The position numbers and the translations under genes are program-made. Below, one piece after another: positions 1 through 9,862 of a stretch of 64,000 nucleotides of DNA. The stretch's first letter is position 1. Each line of letters starts with the position of its first letter. The notes under the pieces were generated by a model, which was given only the letters and a program-made list of their open reading frames with translations, was not told where the DNA came from and searched no databases. This stretch comes from Streptomyces sp. NL15-2K (lineage in GTDB: Bacteria; Actinomycetota; Actinomycetes; Streptomycetales; Streptomycetaceae): NCBI RefSeq assembly GCF_030551255.1, contig NZ_CP130630.1, positions 11,035,001-11,099,000 of the forward strand, written 5' to 3'.

Positions 1-948
1 CGCCGCCCGCCGGATCGGTGACGCGGACCGGGCGGCCCAGGGCGTCGCGCTCCGTGCGCATGGTGGAGCCCGCCGGGTCGGTCACCTCCACGGGCAGCCC
101 CGCCGCGTCGCACACCACGCGGGTGGTGCCGCCGAGGGCGTCGGTGATCGAGGTGAGCCGCCCGGCCTGGTCGTACGTGTAGCGGTGGGTGGCGCCGCCC
201 TCGTCGGTGACCGATATGCGGTTGCCGCGTTCGTCGAACTCCTGGGTCCTGCGGGATCCGTCCGGGCCCACGACCTCCACCGGCAGGCCGAATGGGCCGC
301 GCACGGCGCGCAGCACGTTCCCGTCCGGACGGGTGGCGGACACGACCCGGCCCTCCTCGTCGTAGGAGAAGGTGGTGGTGCGGCCCAGTGGGTCCGTGCG
401 GGACAGCAGATCGCCGCTCGGACCGTAGCGGAACCGGGTGGTGTGGCCGACGGGGTCGGTGGTGGCGATCACCCGGCAGTGGTTGTCGATGACGTGGCGG
501 GTGGTGTGTCCGCCGGCGGTGGTGAGGGTGGTGGTGCGGTGGCCGGTCTCGGGGTCGGGTTCGGTGTAGGCCAGGGTGAGCTGGACGTGGCCGGCCTCGC
601 CGCCCTCCGCCACGACGCGGTCGCGGTCGTCGTAGACGTAGTCGTAGCGGCTTGCGTTGGAGTCGATCCAGGCGATGACGCGGCGGCGGTCGTCGTAGAC
701 GAAGCTGGTGGTGGCTCCGGAGGGCTTGGTGACGGCGGTGAGGTTGCCGTCCTGGTAGCCGTAGCTCATCAGGGGCAGATCCGCGCCGCCCTCGCCCGCG
801 CCGGCCAGGGACAGGGCGGTGACCAGGCCGTCGCCGACGGACAGTTTCACGTGGTGGCCCGCCGAGTGGACCAGGGCCAGCGGCAGGCCGTCCTCGCCGC
901 GGTCGACGGTGATCGTGTGGCCGTTGCGTTCGGTGATGCCCGACAGCC
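1..948 (-). pseudogene. RHS/YD-repeat protein, 5'-truncated remnant (continues past the left edge)
   Basis: The reverse strand carries an open frame of YD/RHS repeats, each a variation of Y-x-Y-D-x-x-G-R-L followed by T-D-P-x-G-x-x-T; at least seven repeat units are visible. RHS proteins are large secreted or surface shell proteins that often carry C-terminal toxins, but the C-terminal tip lies outside the window. The usual N-terminal region is missing. Homology begins abruptly near 948 with an internal RHS segment (W-L-S-G-I-T-x-R-N-G), and no ATG or GTG was found in this frame between there and about 1080. I read it as a 5'-deleted gene. A more distant start or a programmed frameshift is less likely. 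Confidence 0.7.
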
Positions 949-1028
949 AGGCCCGACCAAAAGGTCCCCGTGAGCTTCCTTGCGGGCAGATGATGGGCGG
1001 ACACCTGCGAACTGCGGGGGCCGCGTGG

Positions 1029-1223
1029 TTAATTCCGGGTGCCGGGGACCGTGGGCGCGGTCGAGGTGGCGGGAGCTTGGGAGGTGTCCTCCGTCACGGC
1101 CGGGGCCTGGAAGGGATTCTTGTGCGGAGGCGGGGATGCCGTCGTGGCCTGGAGGGGAGTCGGCTCCGGGTCGGAGAACAGCGGGGTCGTGTCGATGAGA
1201 CGTCTCGCCTTCATTGTGGGCAT
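1029..1223 (-). CDS. Small hypothetical protein (64 aa), N-terminal part of the 1315-1521 family only
   Basis: A 64-residue frame beginning MPTMKARRLIDTTPLF. Its start and its N-P-F-Q-A-P segment resemble the N-terminal part of the small protein encoded just upstream at 1315-1521, but the following globular segment (V-T-H-D-x-Y-G-L-G-R-V) is absent and the tail is low-complexity P/T/A. It may be a decayed paralogue of that gene or a real short protein. No convincing ribosome-binding site is visible. It sits between the RHS remnant and the neighbour, in a region that looks rearranged. Confidence 0.35.
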   Translation of the reverse strand: MPTMKARRLIDTTPLFSDPEPTPLQATTASPPPHKNPFQAPAVTEDTSQAPATSTAPTVPGTRN

Positions 1224-1314
1224 GCCAAGCAGAGCGGGGTGCGGAAGAACCGCTTCCGATGCCGGAAGCGGGCGACCGCCTGCTGCGCCCCGACCGGCGC
1301 GGGCGCAGCAGATC

Positions 1315-1521
1315 TCAGAGATTGGTCAGCTTGGTGTACGGACTCAAGATCCGTGTCTGTACCGAACCGAAATCGACGAGAACCGCGATCCCCTCCTCGA
1401 TGCCGGTCACGCGGCCGAGGCCGTACACATCGTGCGTGACACGGCTTCCTACGGTGAAATGCTTGGGAGTTGGCGCGACCGGAGCCTGGAAGGGGCTGGT
1501 CGGCAGATGGCGCTTGGGCAT
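1315..1521 (-). CDS. Small conserved protein with a KOW/CarD-like beta fold (68 aa)
   Basis: A compact protein whose second half contains V-G-S-R-V-T-H-D-V-Y-G-L-G-R-V followed by G-I-A-V-L-V-D-F-G-S. This SH3/KOW-like strand pattern recurs in short Streptomyces proteins and recalls the N-terminal CarD/Mfd RNA-polymerase-binding fold. The family function is unknown to me. The ATG at 1521 is preferred because GAAAG lies six bases upstream. An in-frame ATG at 1536 (M-R-K-S-P) is the alternative. A role at nucleic acid or RNA polymerase is only an inference from the fold pattern. Confidence 0.6.
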   Translation of the reverse strand: MPKRHLPTSPFQAPVAPTPKHFTVGSRVTHDVYGLGRVTGIEEGIAVLVDFGSVQTRILSPYTKLTNL

Positions 1522-1800
1522 GGGTGACTTTCTCATTGTCACCAGTATGCGCCTGCCGGACCGGCACGACGGGCGAGATGCTGCCACTTGCCATGATCGA
1601 ACCCATGCCAGGAGGCCGGCCGAGGTGTGCACGATGCCGGACGGCATCGGAGATCTCGCCACGAAGTGTGTCGGGGACGGCATGCGGAGCTATGTCACCA
1701 CGCGGTTCGAGCAGGCGGAGGACCGGAACGATATTGTGATCATTCCGGCAAACGCGGTGACCGTCGCCGACCCAAAATGCTCGCCACCCCGACGGAAGCC

Positions 1801-1910
1801 CCGCCCGCCCACAAGCCGCGCACCCGCCCGCCCACGAGCCGCGCCCCGCCCGCCCACGAGCCGCGCCCCGCCCGCCCACGAGCCGCGCCCCGCCCTTCAC
1901 GAGCCGCGCC
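1801..1910. repeat. Tandem 22-bp repeat in a 540-bp gene-free stretch
   Basis: Five copies of a GC-rich unit with the core CACGAGCCGCGCCC start at about 1810, 1833, 1855, 1877 and 1898, giving spacings of 23, 22, 22 and 21 bp. The outer copies are the most diverged (the first has CACAAG). The repeat lies in the stretch 1522-2060 between the small protein gene and the P450. The only other thing seen there is a possible -10 box TAGGGT near 1990, about 70 bp before the P450 start. Confidence 0.75.
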
Positions 1911-2060
1911 CGCGCATGCGGCCGCGCAGGTGGTCGCGCGCGCCGGGACAGCCTCGCGCACCCCTCTTCGCCCGCGGACGCGGCCTGGGGTAGGGTCCCC
2001 ACCGTTTCCAGTTACCGACTGGTACGCCGGTGCGGGGAGTGTCGGAGGGGCGGCAAGACG

Positions 2061-3461
2061 ATGGAATCCGAGTTGGGTGATGGCGGATCCGTGGACCTGG
2101 ACGACACCCGGTTGGAGGCGATGACTCCTGAACCGCTGCTGACCCGGGACTACGAGACGCGTCCCTCGCTCGTCTACGAGCGGCTGAGGCAGCGGCACGG
2201 CCCGGTCGCGCCGGTCGACCTGCTGGGCGTACCCGCCTGGCTGGTCCTGGGTTACCGGGAGGCGCTCCAGGTGCTCCAGGACGACGACGGGTGGCCGAAG
2301 GGGCTGGAGAGCTGGCGGGCCCGCTCGGAGGGCCGCGTGCCGGCCGACTGGCCGCTCGGGCCGTCCCTGGAGGTCAACCATGTGCTGATCCAGGGCGGTC
2401 CCGGATACCGGCCGCTGCGGGCGGCCTGGGACGCGGCCCTCAAACCGTTCCAGGACACGCGCCACCCCCAGGCGAAGAGGCTGAAGACGGCCGTCACCGC
2501 CTACGCCGACGAACTGATCACCTTGGTGGGTCAGGCCGGCGCCACCGGCCTGGCGGACCTGTCCGCTCAGTTCTCCCGGCCGCTGCCGCTGATGGTGGCC
2601 AGCCATCTGCTCGGCTTCCCCGGTTCCCAGGGCGACGACGCGCTGATGGACATGTGGCGGGTGCTGGACGCGGGTCCGGACGCGGAGCCCGCCCTGGAGC
2701 GGCTGCTGGCGACCCTGGCCGAACTGGCGGCTATGAAGCTCAAGACGCCGGGGGACGACTTCCCGTCGTACCTGCTGGCCGCGCACCCCGACCTCTCCCT
2801 CGACGAGCTGGCCCGCGAGCTGTTCATGCTGCTGGGCATGACGTCCGACCACGTCGGCATCCTCATATCCAACACGGTGGTCGAGGTCATCTCGGGTGAC
2901 GGCGGCGCGCGTGCCAGCCTGTCCGCCGGGATGGTCAGGGAGACCATGAACCGGGTGGTCATGCGCAAGCCGCCGCTGGTGAACTTCGTCCCGCGTTTCG
3001 CGGCCAAGGACACTCCGCTCGGGAACTACACGATCCGGGCGGGCGACCCGGTGTGGGTCTCCTCCGCCGCGGCGCACGCCGACCCGCTCTTCGCCGACAA
3101 CGTGGCGTCGAACACCACGGTCAGCAGCCGCGCCCACCTGGCCTGGGGAGCGGGCCGCCGCCAGTGCCCGTCGCGCGAGCTCGCGTCGACGGTCGCGGCG
3201 GTCGGTGTGGGCCGCCTGTTCGAGCGGTTCTCCCACCTGGACCTGGCTCTCCCCGTCGACCAACTGCCGTGGCGTTCCTCGCCGTTCATGCGGGGCCTGC
3301 GCTCGCTGCCCGTACGGTACGAACTCGCCTCGGTGCCCGTGCGACCGTTGTCGCACGACCCGGCGTCGGAGCCGGCCGAGACGGTTCTGCCGGACCCGTC
3401 CGCCCGGCAGCGCTCATCGCTGTGGCGCTATCTGACGGGCCTGATCCGCTCCGGCCGCTGA
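2061..3461 (+). CDS. Cytochrome P450, CYP157-like, lacking the EXXR motif
   Basis: A 466-residue soluble P450. The heme-ligand loop reads W-G-A-G-R-R-Q-C-P with Cys369. The K-helix position that should read E-x-x-R reads E294-T-M-N297, so the normally invariant arginine is absent. The I-helix (L-L-G-M-T-S-D-H, about 257-264) also lacks the usual acid/threonine pair. Loss of EXXR is an established property of the Streptomyces CYP157 family, whose members often sit beside conservon genes; no conservon is present here. The start at 2061 follows GGAGGGG at good distance. The substrate is unknown. There is no redox partner nearby, and the next gene points the opposite way. Confidence 0.85.
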   Translation: MESELGDGGSVDLDDTRLEAMTPEPLLTRDYETRPSLVYERLRQRHGPVAPVDLLGVPAWLVLGYREALQVLQDDDGWPKGLESWRARSEGRVPADWPLGPSLEVNHVLIQGGPGYRPLRAAWDAALKPFQDTRHPQAKRLKTAVTAYADELITLVGQAGATGLADLSAQFSRPLPLMVASHLLGFPGSQGDDALMDMWRVLDAGPDAEPALERLLATLAELAAMKLKTPGDDFPSYLLAAHPDLSLDELARELFMLLGMTSDHVGILISNTVVEVISGDGGARASLSAGMVRETMNRVVMRKPPLVNFVPRFAAKDTPLGNYTIRAGDPVWVSSAAAHADPLFADNVASNTTVSSRAHLAWGAGRRQCPSRELASTVAAVGVGRLFERFSHLDLALPVDQLPWRSSPFMRGLRSLPVRYELASVPVRPLSHDPASEPAETVLPDPSARQRSSLWRYLTGLIRSGR

Positions 3462-3541
3462 CGCGCGGTCGAGTGGCAGGGAGGACGCCGACGAGCATCC
3501 GTCTCCACTCGACTTCGACGCGGCGGCGTTCCGCCAGGACC

Positions 3542-4552
3542 TCAGCGCGGTGCCAAGGCGCTCCACGCGTCGTCGTCCAGGGCGAGGCACCGGTCCGTCT
3601 CGGTGCGCGGCGGCATGACGGGAACGTCGTCCCTGGTGCGCAGCGCGGCGGCGCCCGCCAGGTGGCCGAGGCGCAGCCGGGAGCGTTCGTCGCGGTCCTC
3701 CAGCACACCGGCCAGGTAACCGGCCGCGAACGCGTCGCCCGCGCCGACCGGTTCGACCACCTTGGTGGGCAGTGAGGGCACGAACGTCCGGACACCGTGG
3801 GCGTAGGAGGTCGCCCCGTGCTCGGCGTCCTTGACCACCACGACGGGTACGGAGTCGAGCATGCCGGCGATGTCGTCCGGGCGTGCGGTGCCCCACAACG
3901 TCTCCGCCTCGTCCCGTCCGACGAACACGAGGTCGGCGGCACGAGCGAGCGCCAGCAGACTCGGCGCGGCGTCCGCGCGGCCGTCGCGCCAGAGCGCGGG
4001 GCGGTGGTTGACGTCGAAGGAGACGACCGGTCCCCGCGGGGCGCGGCCGTCCCGGCCGGCGAGCAGCGTCTCCAGCAGCCGGGCGCAGCTGTCCGAGAGG
4101 GCCGCGGCGACGCCCGTCAGGTGCACGATACGGGCCCGGCGGAGCGCGGGCTGCCGGGCCAGCTCCGGTCCCATCCGCGTCGCGGCCGATCCTCGGCGGT
4201 AGTAGTGCGTGCGCGTGTGCCCCGGGCCCGGGTCCTTGAAGTAGACCCCGGTCGGACGCTCCGGATCGGTCTCGACGGCGCTCACGTCCACGCCGCGCGC
4301 GGTGAGTTCGGCCAGGATGCGACGGGCGAACGGGTCGTCGCCCAGGCGGCTCAGCCAGGCGGCGCGGTGCCCGAGTCCCGCCAGCCCGCAGGCGACGTTG
4401 GACTCGGCGCCGCCGATGGCCATGCGGAGCGCGGGCTGCTCGGCGAGCGGGCGGGCGTCCGGTGGACTGAAGACGGCCATCGTCTCGCCGACGCACACGA
4501 CGTCGGCGACCTGCTCCTGGCTGTCGGTGGCGGAGGGAGGAGGCATGGGCAC
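3542..4552 (-). CDS. kdgK: PfkB-family sugar kinase, probably 2-keto-3-deoxygluconate kinase
   Basis: A 336-residue ribokinase/PfkB-fold kinase with the N-terminal G-G-A-E-S-N-V-A motif and the C-terminal catalytic P-V-G-A-G-D-A-F-A-A-G-Y (anion hole plus base Asp). It should phosphorylate 2-keto-3-deoxygluconate to KDPG in the cytoplasm. That assignment rests on family resemblance and on its place as last gene of an operon whose ManD makes 2-keto-3-deoxygluconate. The GTG at 4552 is chosen because AGGAG lies six bases upstream; it is 96 bp beyond the previous gene's stop. Another sugar-acid kinase specificity cannot be excluded. Confidence 0.85.
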   Translation of the reverse strand: MPMPPPSATDSQEQVADVVCVGETMAVFSPPDARPLAEQPALRMAIGGAESNVACGLAGLGHRAAWLSRLGDDPFARRILAELTARGVDVSAVETDPERPTGVYFKDPGPGHTRTHYYRRGSAATRMGPELARQPALRRARIVHLTGVAAALSDSCARLLETLLAGRDGRAPRGPVVSFDVNHRPALWRDGRADAAPSLLALARAADLVFVGRDEAETLWGTARPDDIAGMLDSVPVVVVKDAEHGATSYAHGVRTFVPSLPTKVVEPVGAGDAFAAGYLAGVLEDRDERSRLRLGHLAGAAALRTRDDVPVMPPRTETDRCLALDDDAWSALAPR

Positions 4553-4648
4553 GGGGTTCTCCTGGCGGGCGGTGCGTGAGTACGTACGCGACGACGGGCG
4601 GCGTGTTCCGCAGGGGCGGCGAGCGGGGCCGCGCGGGCCCGCCGGGCG

Positions 4649-5701
4649 TCACGTCCCGGCCGCGAGGCGCAGCATGACCTTGCTGCTCCCGCTTCCCGGG
4701 TCGGCGGCGACGGCGAGTGCCTCCTCGGCCCGTGCGAGCGGAAAGCGATGGGTGATCAGCGGGGTCACGTCCAGGCCGTCCCGCAGGGCGCGCAGGGCGT
4801 CGTCGATCTCCTCGACGAAGCGGTACGAGCCGATCCAGGTGATCTCCCGGGTCACCAGGTCGCCGAGGGCGGCGGGAACGGCGGTCCCGGGCAGGTTGCC
4901 TACCTGGACGAGGGTGCCGCCGCGGGCCGTGGCCCGCAGGACCGGCCCGAGTGCGGCCGGGGCGCCGGACGCTTCGAAGACCACGTCCACGTCCTCGGGC
5001 AGCCGGTCGCCGCCGGAGAGGTCGCGGGTCTCGTCGGCGCCCATGGCGCGGGCGACGGCGAGGGAGGACGGCGCCAGGTCGGCGGCGATGACCGTGCCGG
5101 CCCGGCGGAGTCGGGCGGCGGCCACGACCAGGGAGCCGATCGGTCCGCAGCCGTTGACGAGGACCGTACGCCCGCGCAGCTCCGAAACCCGGCCGACGGC
5201 GTGCAGCGCGACGGCCAACGGCTCGGCGAGGGCGCCCTGCTCGGTGTCGACACCGTCCGGCAGCGGCCGGATCTGGGTCGCGGGGACCGCCCGGTACTCG
5301 CTGAACCCGCCGTCGGTGTGCGGGTCGAAGGCGGCCGAGCCGAAGTAGCGGACGTCCGGGTAGAGGTTGGTCCGTCCGGCGATGCGCTCGGGAAGGATGC
5401 CATCGCCGACCAGTTGGGCCGGGTGGACCGTCACGGGCTGTCCCGGGCCGAGGCCGGTGACTCCGGGGCCGAGCGCGGCGATCCGGCCCGCGACCTCGTG
5501 CCCGAGCACGAGCGGGTGCGCGAGTGCGGCCGTGCCGGAAGCCCCGTTGTTCCAGTACGCGATGTCGGACCCGCAGATCCCGCCCCACTCCATGGCCAGC
5601 AGCACCTCGCCCGGACCGCGCACGGGAAGGGCCCGTTCGTCGATGCGTACGTCGCCGGGACCGTGCACGACCACGGCCCGCATACGGGCGTCCGCCCTCA
5701 T
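4649..5701 (-). CDS. Zinc-dependent L-idonate 5-dehydrogenase-type alcohol dehydrogenase
   Basis: A 350-residue medium-chain dehydrogenase. It has the catalytic zinc region G-G-I-C-G-S-D followed by G-H-E-V-A-G, a Rossmann nucleotide site (V-N-G-C-G-P-I-G-S) and the family's C-terminal S-S-K-V-M-L-R. It most resembles L-idonate 5-dehydrogenase, which interconverts L-idonate and 5-ketogluconate with NAD(P). In a uronate operon it could feed another sugar acid towards the same pathway. The ATG at 5701 overlaps the transporter's stop codon (ATGA), which implies translational coupling. The exact substrate is inferred, not shown. Confidence 0.8.
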   Translation of the reverse strand: MRADARMRAVVVHGPGDVRIDERALPVRGPGEVLLAMEWGGICGSDIAYWNNGASGTAALAHPLVLGHEVAGRIAALGPGVTGLGPGQPVTVHPAQLVGDGILPERIAGRTNLYPDVRYFGSAAFDPHTDGGFSEYRAVPATQIRPLPDGVDTEQGALAEPLAVALHAVGRVSELRGRTVLVNGCGPIGSLVVAAARLRRAGTVIAADLAPSSLAVARAMGADETRDLSGGDRLPEDVDVVFEASGAPAALGPVLRATARGGTLVQVGNLPGTAVPAALGDLVTREITWIGSYRFVEEIDDALRALRDGLDVTPLITHRFPLARAEEALAVAADPGSGSSKVMLRLAAGT

Positions 5702-7092
5702 ACGGCGTCCTCCAGCCGGACGAGATCCCGTCCGCGTGTCTCGGGCGCGAGGAACGCGCTGACGAAGGTGATGAGCGAGTAGACGACGAGCATCGCCGCG
5801 ATGGGCCACCAGCTGCCGGTGACGGCCGTGAGCGTGGCCGCGAGGACCGGGCCGATCGCGGTGGCGAGAATCCCGCCGATCTCCTTGGCGAGCGCGAGCT
5901 GGGTGAACCGGGTGCGGGAGCCGAAGAGTTCGGCCATCGCGACGCTCTCCAGCGAGAACAGACCGAGGACACCGACGTTCAGGCCGAGGACCATGCCGAG
6001 CATCACGCCCGGTGTCGAGCCGGAGGTGATCAGCAGCATCACCGGGAAGGCGAGGACGGCGGTCAGCAGCGTGAGGGTGAGATAGACCGGGCGGCGCCCG
6101 AAGCGGTCGCCGAGCAGACCGACCACCGGCACGGTGGCGAAGCCCAGCAGCGAGCCGTACACGATCGCATCGGTGGGGACGGACCGGTCGACCGCCAGGT
6201 GGGTGGCGATGTAGCCGACGAGGAACGTCTGGACCAGCCCGGAGTTGCCCGCCTGACCGAACCGCAGCCCCAGCGCGAGGAAGAACGCCTTGCCCTTGCG
6301 CTGGCGGATACCGGCCGCCAGGACGTCGCCCTCGTGCGCGTCGGCGGTGGCGATCGCGGACTCCACCTCGTCACGGGCCAGGGCCACGCCGTCCACCACG
6401 TCGGGGCGCTCCTCGAACACCGGGCTCTCCTTGAGGCCGCGGCGCAGCCAGACGGCGAAGAGCATGAGCCCGAAGCTCAGCAGGAAGGGCAACCGCCAGC
6501 CCCACGACAGCAGTTGGTCCTCGCTGAGCACGGCGAGCAGCACGGCCCACAGGCCGGAGGCGGCGAGCGTCCCGGAGTTGGTGCCGAGCGACACCAGCGA
6601 GGAGATCAGGCCGCGCCGCCGGACGGGGGCGTACTCGGCCAGCAGCACGGTCGCCCCGGCGATCTCGGCACCCGCGCCGAAGCCCTGCACCAGCCGCAGC
6701 ACGACGAGCAGTACCGGCGCGAGGATGCCGATGGTGGCGTACGTGGGCAGGGCACCGATGAGGGTCGTGGAGGCGCCCATCAGCAGGATGGTGAGGTACA
6801 GGACCTTCTTGCGGCCGATCCGGTCGCCCATCCGCCCGAAGTAGACGGCCCCGGCGAGCCGGGCGACGTATCCGACGCCGTACGTGGCCATCGCGGCGAT
6901 CAGGCCGATGGCCGGACTGACGTCCGGGAAGAAGATCTTGTCGAAGACGATGGCGGCGGCCAGCGAGTAGAGCTGGAAGTCCATGAACTCCATGGCCGTG
7001 CCGAGCCAGCCCGAGACGGCGGCCCGGGCCAGGTCGCGCGTGGTGCGCTGCGTTGTTGGTGTCTGCTGAGCGGCTGTGGCGCTGTCCTTCAT
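5698..7092 (-). CDS. MFS transporter, metabolite:H+ symporter family
   Basis: A 464-residue polytopic membrane protein of the metabolite:proton symporter branch (KgtP/ShiA/ProP-like). Signatures are F-M-D-F-Q-L-Y near the first helix, G-R-x-G-D-R-I-G-R-K-K after the second and a repeat of G-D-R-F-G-R-R in the second half, with about twelve hydrophobic segments. It probably imports a hexuronate or related sugar acid used by the surrounding enzymes. It starts 65 bp after uxuB and overlaps the dehydrogenase by ATGA. Tandem ATGs near the start leave little ambiguity. Confidence 0.85.
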   Translation of the reverse strand: MKDSATAAQQTPTTQRTTRDLARAAVSGWLGTAMEFMDFQLYSLAAAIVFDKIFFPDVSPAIGLIAAMATYGVGYVARLAGAVYFGRMGDRIGRKKVLYLTILLMGASTTLIGALPTYATIGILAPVLLVVLRLVQGFGAGAEIAGATVLLAEYAPVRRRGLISSLVSLGTNSGTLAASGLWAVLLAVLSEDQLLSWGWRLPFLLSFGLMLFAVWLRRGLKESPVFEERPDVVDGVALARDEVESAIATADAHEGDVLAAGIRQRKGKAFFLALGLRFGQAGNSGLVQTFLVGYIATHLAVDRSVPTDAIVYGSLLGFATVPVVGLLGDRFGRRPVYLTLTLLTAVLAFPVMLLITSGSTPGVMLGMVLGLNVGVLGLFSLESVAMAELFGSRTRFTQLALAKEIGGILATAIGPVLAATLTAVTGSWWPIAAMLVVYSLITFVSAFLAPETRGRDLVRLEDAV

Positions 7093-7157
7093 CGTGAACT
7101 CCGTTGTTCGGGGACTGCGGTGCGGCTGTCGACGTATTGGGTCGACGTATGGGGGGC

Positions 7158-8600
7158 TCAGATCTCGACGCGTCCGGCCCGCAGGGCGGGGAGCCGGGCC
7201 GCGACGGCGGCGGTGAGGGCGTCGTCGTCCGCGAGGTCCGCCGCGCCGAGGACGCGCAGCAGCGCGCGCACCGTCTCGGACGGGCGGGCGGAGGGCGCCC
7301 AGCAGGCGGCGAGTGTGTCGGCGGCGGGGTCGGTGAACGCGTCTGCCCGTTCGGTGCCGAGCACCCAGGCGGCGAGAGCGAGTTCGAGGACGGGGGTGTG
7401 CGTGCCGCGGGCGCGCAGTGCGCGCAGGGCGGGCAGCCAGCGCTCCGTGACCTTCAGCGATCCGTCGGAGCCGATCTGCCGCAGCAGGTGGCGCATCCCG
7501 GGATTGCGGAAGCGTACGACGAGGTCGTCGGCGTACCCGACCGGATCGGGGCCGCCCGCGGGGAGGGTGGGGGAGACCTCCGCGCACAGCGCCCGTACGA
7601 GTCGCTCGCCCCAGTCCGTCGCCATGGTCTCGGCGATCGTGGTGCGGCCCGCGGCCGTGCCGAGGTAGGCCAGAGCCGAGTGGGAGCCGTTCAGCAGCCG
7701 CAGCTTGGCGAGCTGGTACGGCGCGACGTCCGGGACGAACAGGGCGCCGTCCCGCTCCCAGGGAGGCCGGGGCGCGGCGAAGGAGTCCTCCAGTACCCAC
7801 TGCCGGTACGGTTCGGCCGTCACGGGGAGGGCGTCGCGCACCCCGAGGGCGGCGACGGCCGCCGCGCGGTCGGACTCGTCGGCCGCCGGCACGATCCGGT
7901 CCACGACGGTCGCGGGAAAGGCGACGGCTTCGGCCATCCGCTCCAGGACCCGGGCACGGTCCGGCCAGGCGGACGCACGCACGAAGTCATGGACGATCCG
8001 GCGCAGCGCGGCGCCGTTTCCCGCCATGTTGTCGCAGGACACGACACTGATCGGGGCGGCGCCCGCGCGCATCCGCGCCGCCAGCCCGGCGGCCAGGCGC
8101 CCGACGACCGTGGTGAGAGGCCCGTCGGAGTCGGCCGCGAGGTCGGCGGCGACGGGTGCGGCCGCGGTGTCCAGCCCGCCGGTCGACGCAGAGCGGTGGT
8201 AGCCCTTCTCGGTCACGGTCAGGGTCACCACCGTCACCTCGGGATCGGCCAGCAGGGCGTCGACGGCCTTGGCATCGGGTCCCATGGCCAGCGCGTCGAC
8301 GACCGCGCCCACGACGCGACTGCGGTTTCCGTCCGGACGGCGTTCGGTGAGCGAGTACAGGCAGTCCTGACCCCGCAGCGCGCGCACGGTCCCCACTGAC
8401 CGGGGCGCGACCGCGCTGATGCCCCAGGGCTCACCGGAGAGGGCGGCGGCCTGCTCCGTGTACACCGCCTGGTGCGCCCGGTGGAAGGCACCGAGTCCGA
8501 AGTGGACGACACGGGCGCGCAGTTCGGCCGGATCGACCGGGGGCCGCAGCTCGGGCGCGAGCCGGGGGAGCACCGTACGGTTCAGGGCGTCGGCGCTCAC
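7158..8600 (-). CDS. uxuB: Fructuronate reductase / mannitol dehydrogenase family
   Basis: A 480-residue polyol-specific long-chain dehydrogenase. It shows [12 protein letters not shown] near the N-terminus, the S-C-D-N-M-x-G-N-G motif and the catalytic region [10 protein letters not shown] with the conserved lysine. The family reduces D-fructuronate to D-mannonate with NADH. Together with the adjacent ManD this gives the classical glucuronate route, so the uxuB role is favoured over mannitol dehydrogenase. The GTG at 8600 overlaps the manD stop (GTGA). No uronate isomerase (uxaC) gene is in the window. Confidence 0.88.
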   Translation of the reverse strand: MSADALNRTVLPRLAPELRPPVDPAELRARVVHFGLGAFHRAHQAVYTEQAAALSGEPWGISAVAPRSVGTVRALRGQDCLYSLTERRPDGNRSRVVGAVVDALAMGPDAKAVDALLADPEVTVVTLTVTEKGYHRSASTGGLDTAAAPVAADLAADSDGPLTTVVGRLAAGLAARMRAGAAPISVVSCDNMAGNGAALRRIVHDFVRASAWPDRARVLERMAEAVAFPATVVDRIVPAADESDRAAAVAALGVRDALPVTAEPYRQWVLEDSFAAPRPPWERDGALFVPDVAPYQLAKLRLLNGSHSALAYLGTAAGRTTIAETMATDWGERLVRALCAEVSPTLPAGGPDPVGYADDLVVRFRNPGMRHLLRQIGSDGSLKVTERWLPALRALRARGTHTPVLELALAAWVLGTERADAFTDPAADTLAACWAPSARPSETVRALLRVLGAADLADDDALTAAVAARLPALRAGRVEI

Positions 8601-9805
8601 CAGTCGTGCACCGACCCGTCGAGGCGGCGGGCGACCGGAAGGTAGCGCCGCTGGTACGGGAAGCGCTCGGCCGCTTTCTCGTCGTACTCCACGCCCAGGC
8701 CCGGCTCCTCGGAGGGGTGCAGCATGCCGTCGGCGAAGGTGACACCCGTGCGGAACACCTCGGCCGTCTCGTCGGGGTGGCCCATGTACTCCTGGATGCC
8801 GAAGTTCGGCACCGTGATGTCGAGGTGCACGGCGGCGGCCATGCTGACGGGGGAGAGGTCGGTCGCCCCGTGGGAGCCGGTCCGTACCTGGTAGAGCGCG
8901 GCGAGGTCGAAGATCCGCCGCAGATGGGTGATGCCGCCCGCGTGGACGACGGTGGTGCGTACGTAGTCGACGAGCTGCTCGGTGATCAGGTGCTGGACGT
9001 CCCAGATCGAGTTCATCACCTCGCCGACCGCGATCGGCGTCGTGGTGTGCCGGCGGATGATCCGGAACGCCTCCTGGTTCTCGGCCGGCGTCGGATCCTC
9101 CATCCAGAACAGCCGGCAGCCCTCGACGCTCCTGCCGAAGCGGGCCGCCTCGATCGGGGTCAGCCGGTGGTGCACGTCGTGCAGGAGATGGAACCCGAAG
9201 CCGAAGCGTTCCCGTACGGCTTCCAGATAGGTGGGCGCGAATCCGAGATAGGCCTCGGTGTCCCAGGGCTGCTCCTCGGGCAGCTCGGTCGCGGCCGGCT
9301 CGTAGACCTTGCCCTTGCGGATCCCGTACGTTCCCCCGACCTCGGGCACGGCGGCCTGCGCCCGTACGGCCTTGTAGCCCAGCTCCAGGTAGCGCTCGAC
9401 GTCGTCCAGCAGTGCGGGTACGTCGGTACCGCTGGCGTGCGAGTAGACGAGCACGCCGTCGCGGGACGGGCCGCCCAGGAGCTGGTGGACGGGCAGGCCG
9501 GCCGTCTTGCCCTTGATGTCCCACAGGGCGGTGTCGACGGCGGCGATGGCGGTCATGGTGACGGGCCCGCGCCGCCAGTAGGCGCCCTTGTAGAGGTACT
9601 GCCACATGTCCTCGATGCGGGCGGGATCCCTGCCGATCAGCAGCGGGACGACGTGATCGCGCAGATAGCTCGCGACGGCCAGCTCTCGACCGTTGAGCGT
9701 GGCGTCACCGAGTCCGGTCACCCCGTCGGTGGTGGTGATGCGCAATGTGACGAATGTGCGGCCGGGGGAGGCGACGAACACCTCGGCGCGCTCGATCTTG
9801 CTCAC
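8597..9805 (-). CDS. manD: D-mannonate dehydratase, enolase superfamily
   Basis: A 402-residue enolase-superfamily enzyme of the ManD/RspA subgroup. The barrel contains H-D-V-H-H near residue 200, E-D-P-T-P-A-E-N-Q and G-E-V-M-N-S-I as metal-ligand strands, and ends with the subgroup's R-L-x-D-G-S-V-H-D-W. It dehydrates D-mannonate to 2-keto-3-deoxygluconate. The GTG at 9805 is chosen because CAAGGAG lies just upstream; a longer frame would run across the operator. It is the first gene of the leftward operon facing the GntR regulator. Some family members have low activity, so the operon context carries the functional call. Confidence 0.9.
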   Translation of the reverse strand: MSKIERAEVFVASPGRTFVTLRITTTDGVTGLGDATLNGRELAVASYLRDHVVPLLIGRDPARIEDMWQYLYKGAYWRRGPVTMTAIAAVDTALWDIKGKTAGLPVHQLLGGPSRDGVLVYSHASGTDVPALLDDVERYLELGYKAVRAQAAVPEVGGTYGIRKGKVYEPAATELPEEQPWDTEAYLGFAPTYLEAVRERFGFGFHLLHDVHHRLTPIEAARFGRSVEGCRLFWMEDPTPAENQEAFRIIRRHTTTPIAVGEVMNSIWDVQHLITEQLVDYVRTTVVHAGGITHLRRIFDLAALYQVRTGSHGATDLSPVSMAAAVHLDITVPNFGIQEYMGHPDETAEVFRTGVTFADGMLHPSEEPGLGVEYDEKAAERFPYQRRYLPVARRLDGSVHDW

Positions 9806-9862
9806 GGGGGCTCCTTGTCGCGAGGGGGGCGCGAAGTGGGGCGCGAGTGGAGTCGCGAAGTA

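Noticed and set aside
3414..5972. Very long open frame antisense or out of frame to kdgK and the idonate dehydrogenase
   Set aside because: Its composition is Arg/Pro/Gly/Ala low-complexity, as expected for a shadow frame in high-GC DNA, and it overlaps two well-supported genes.
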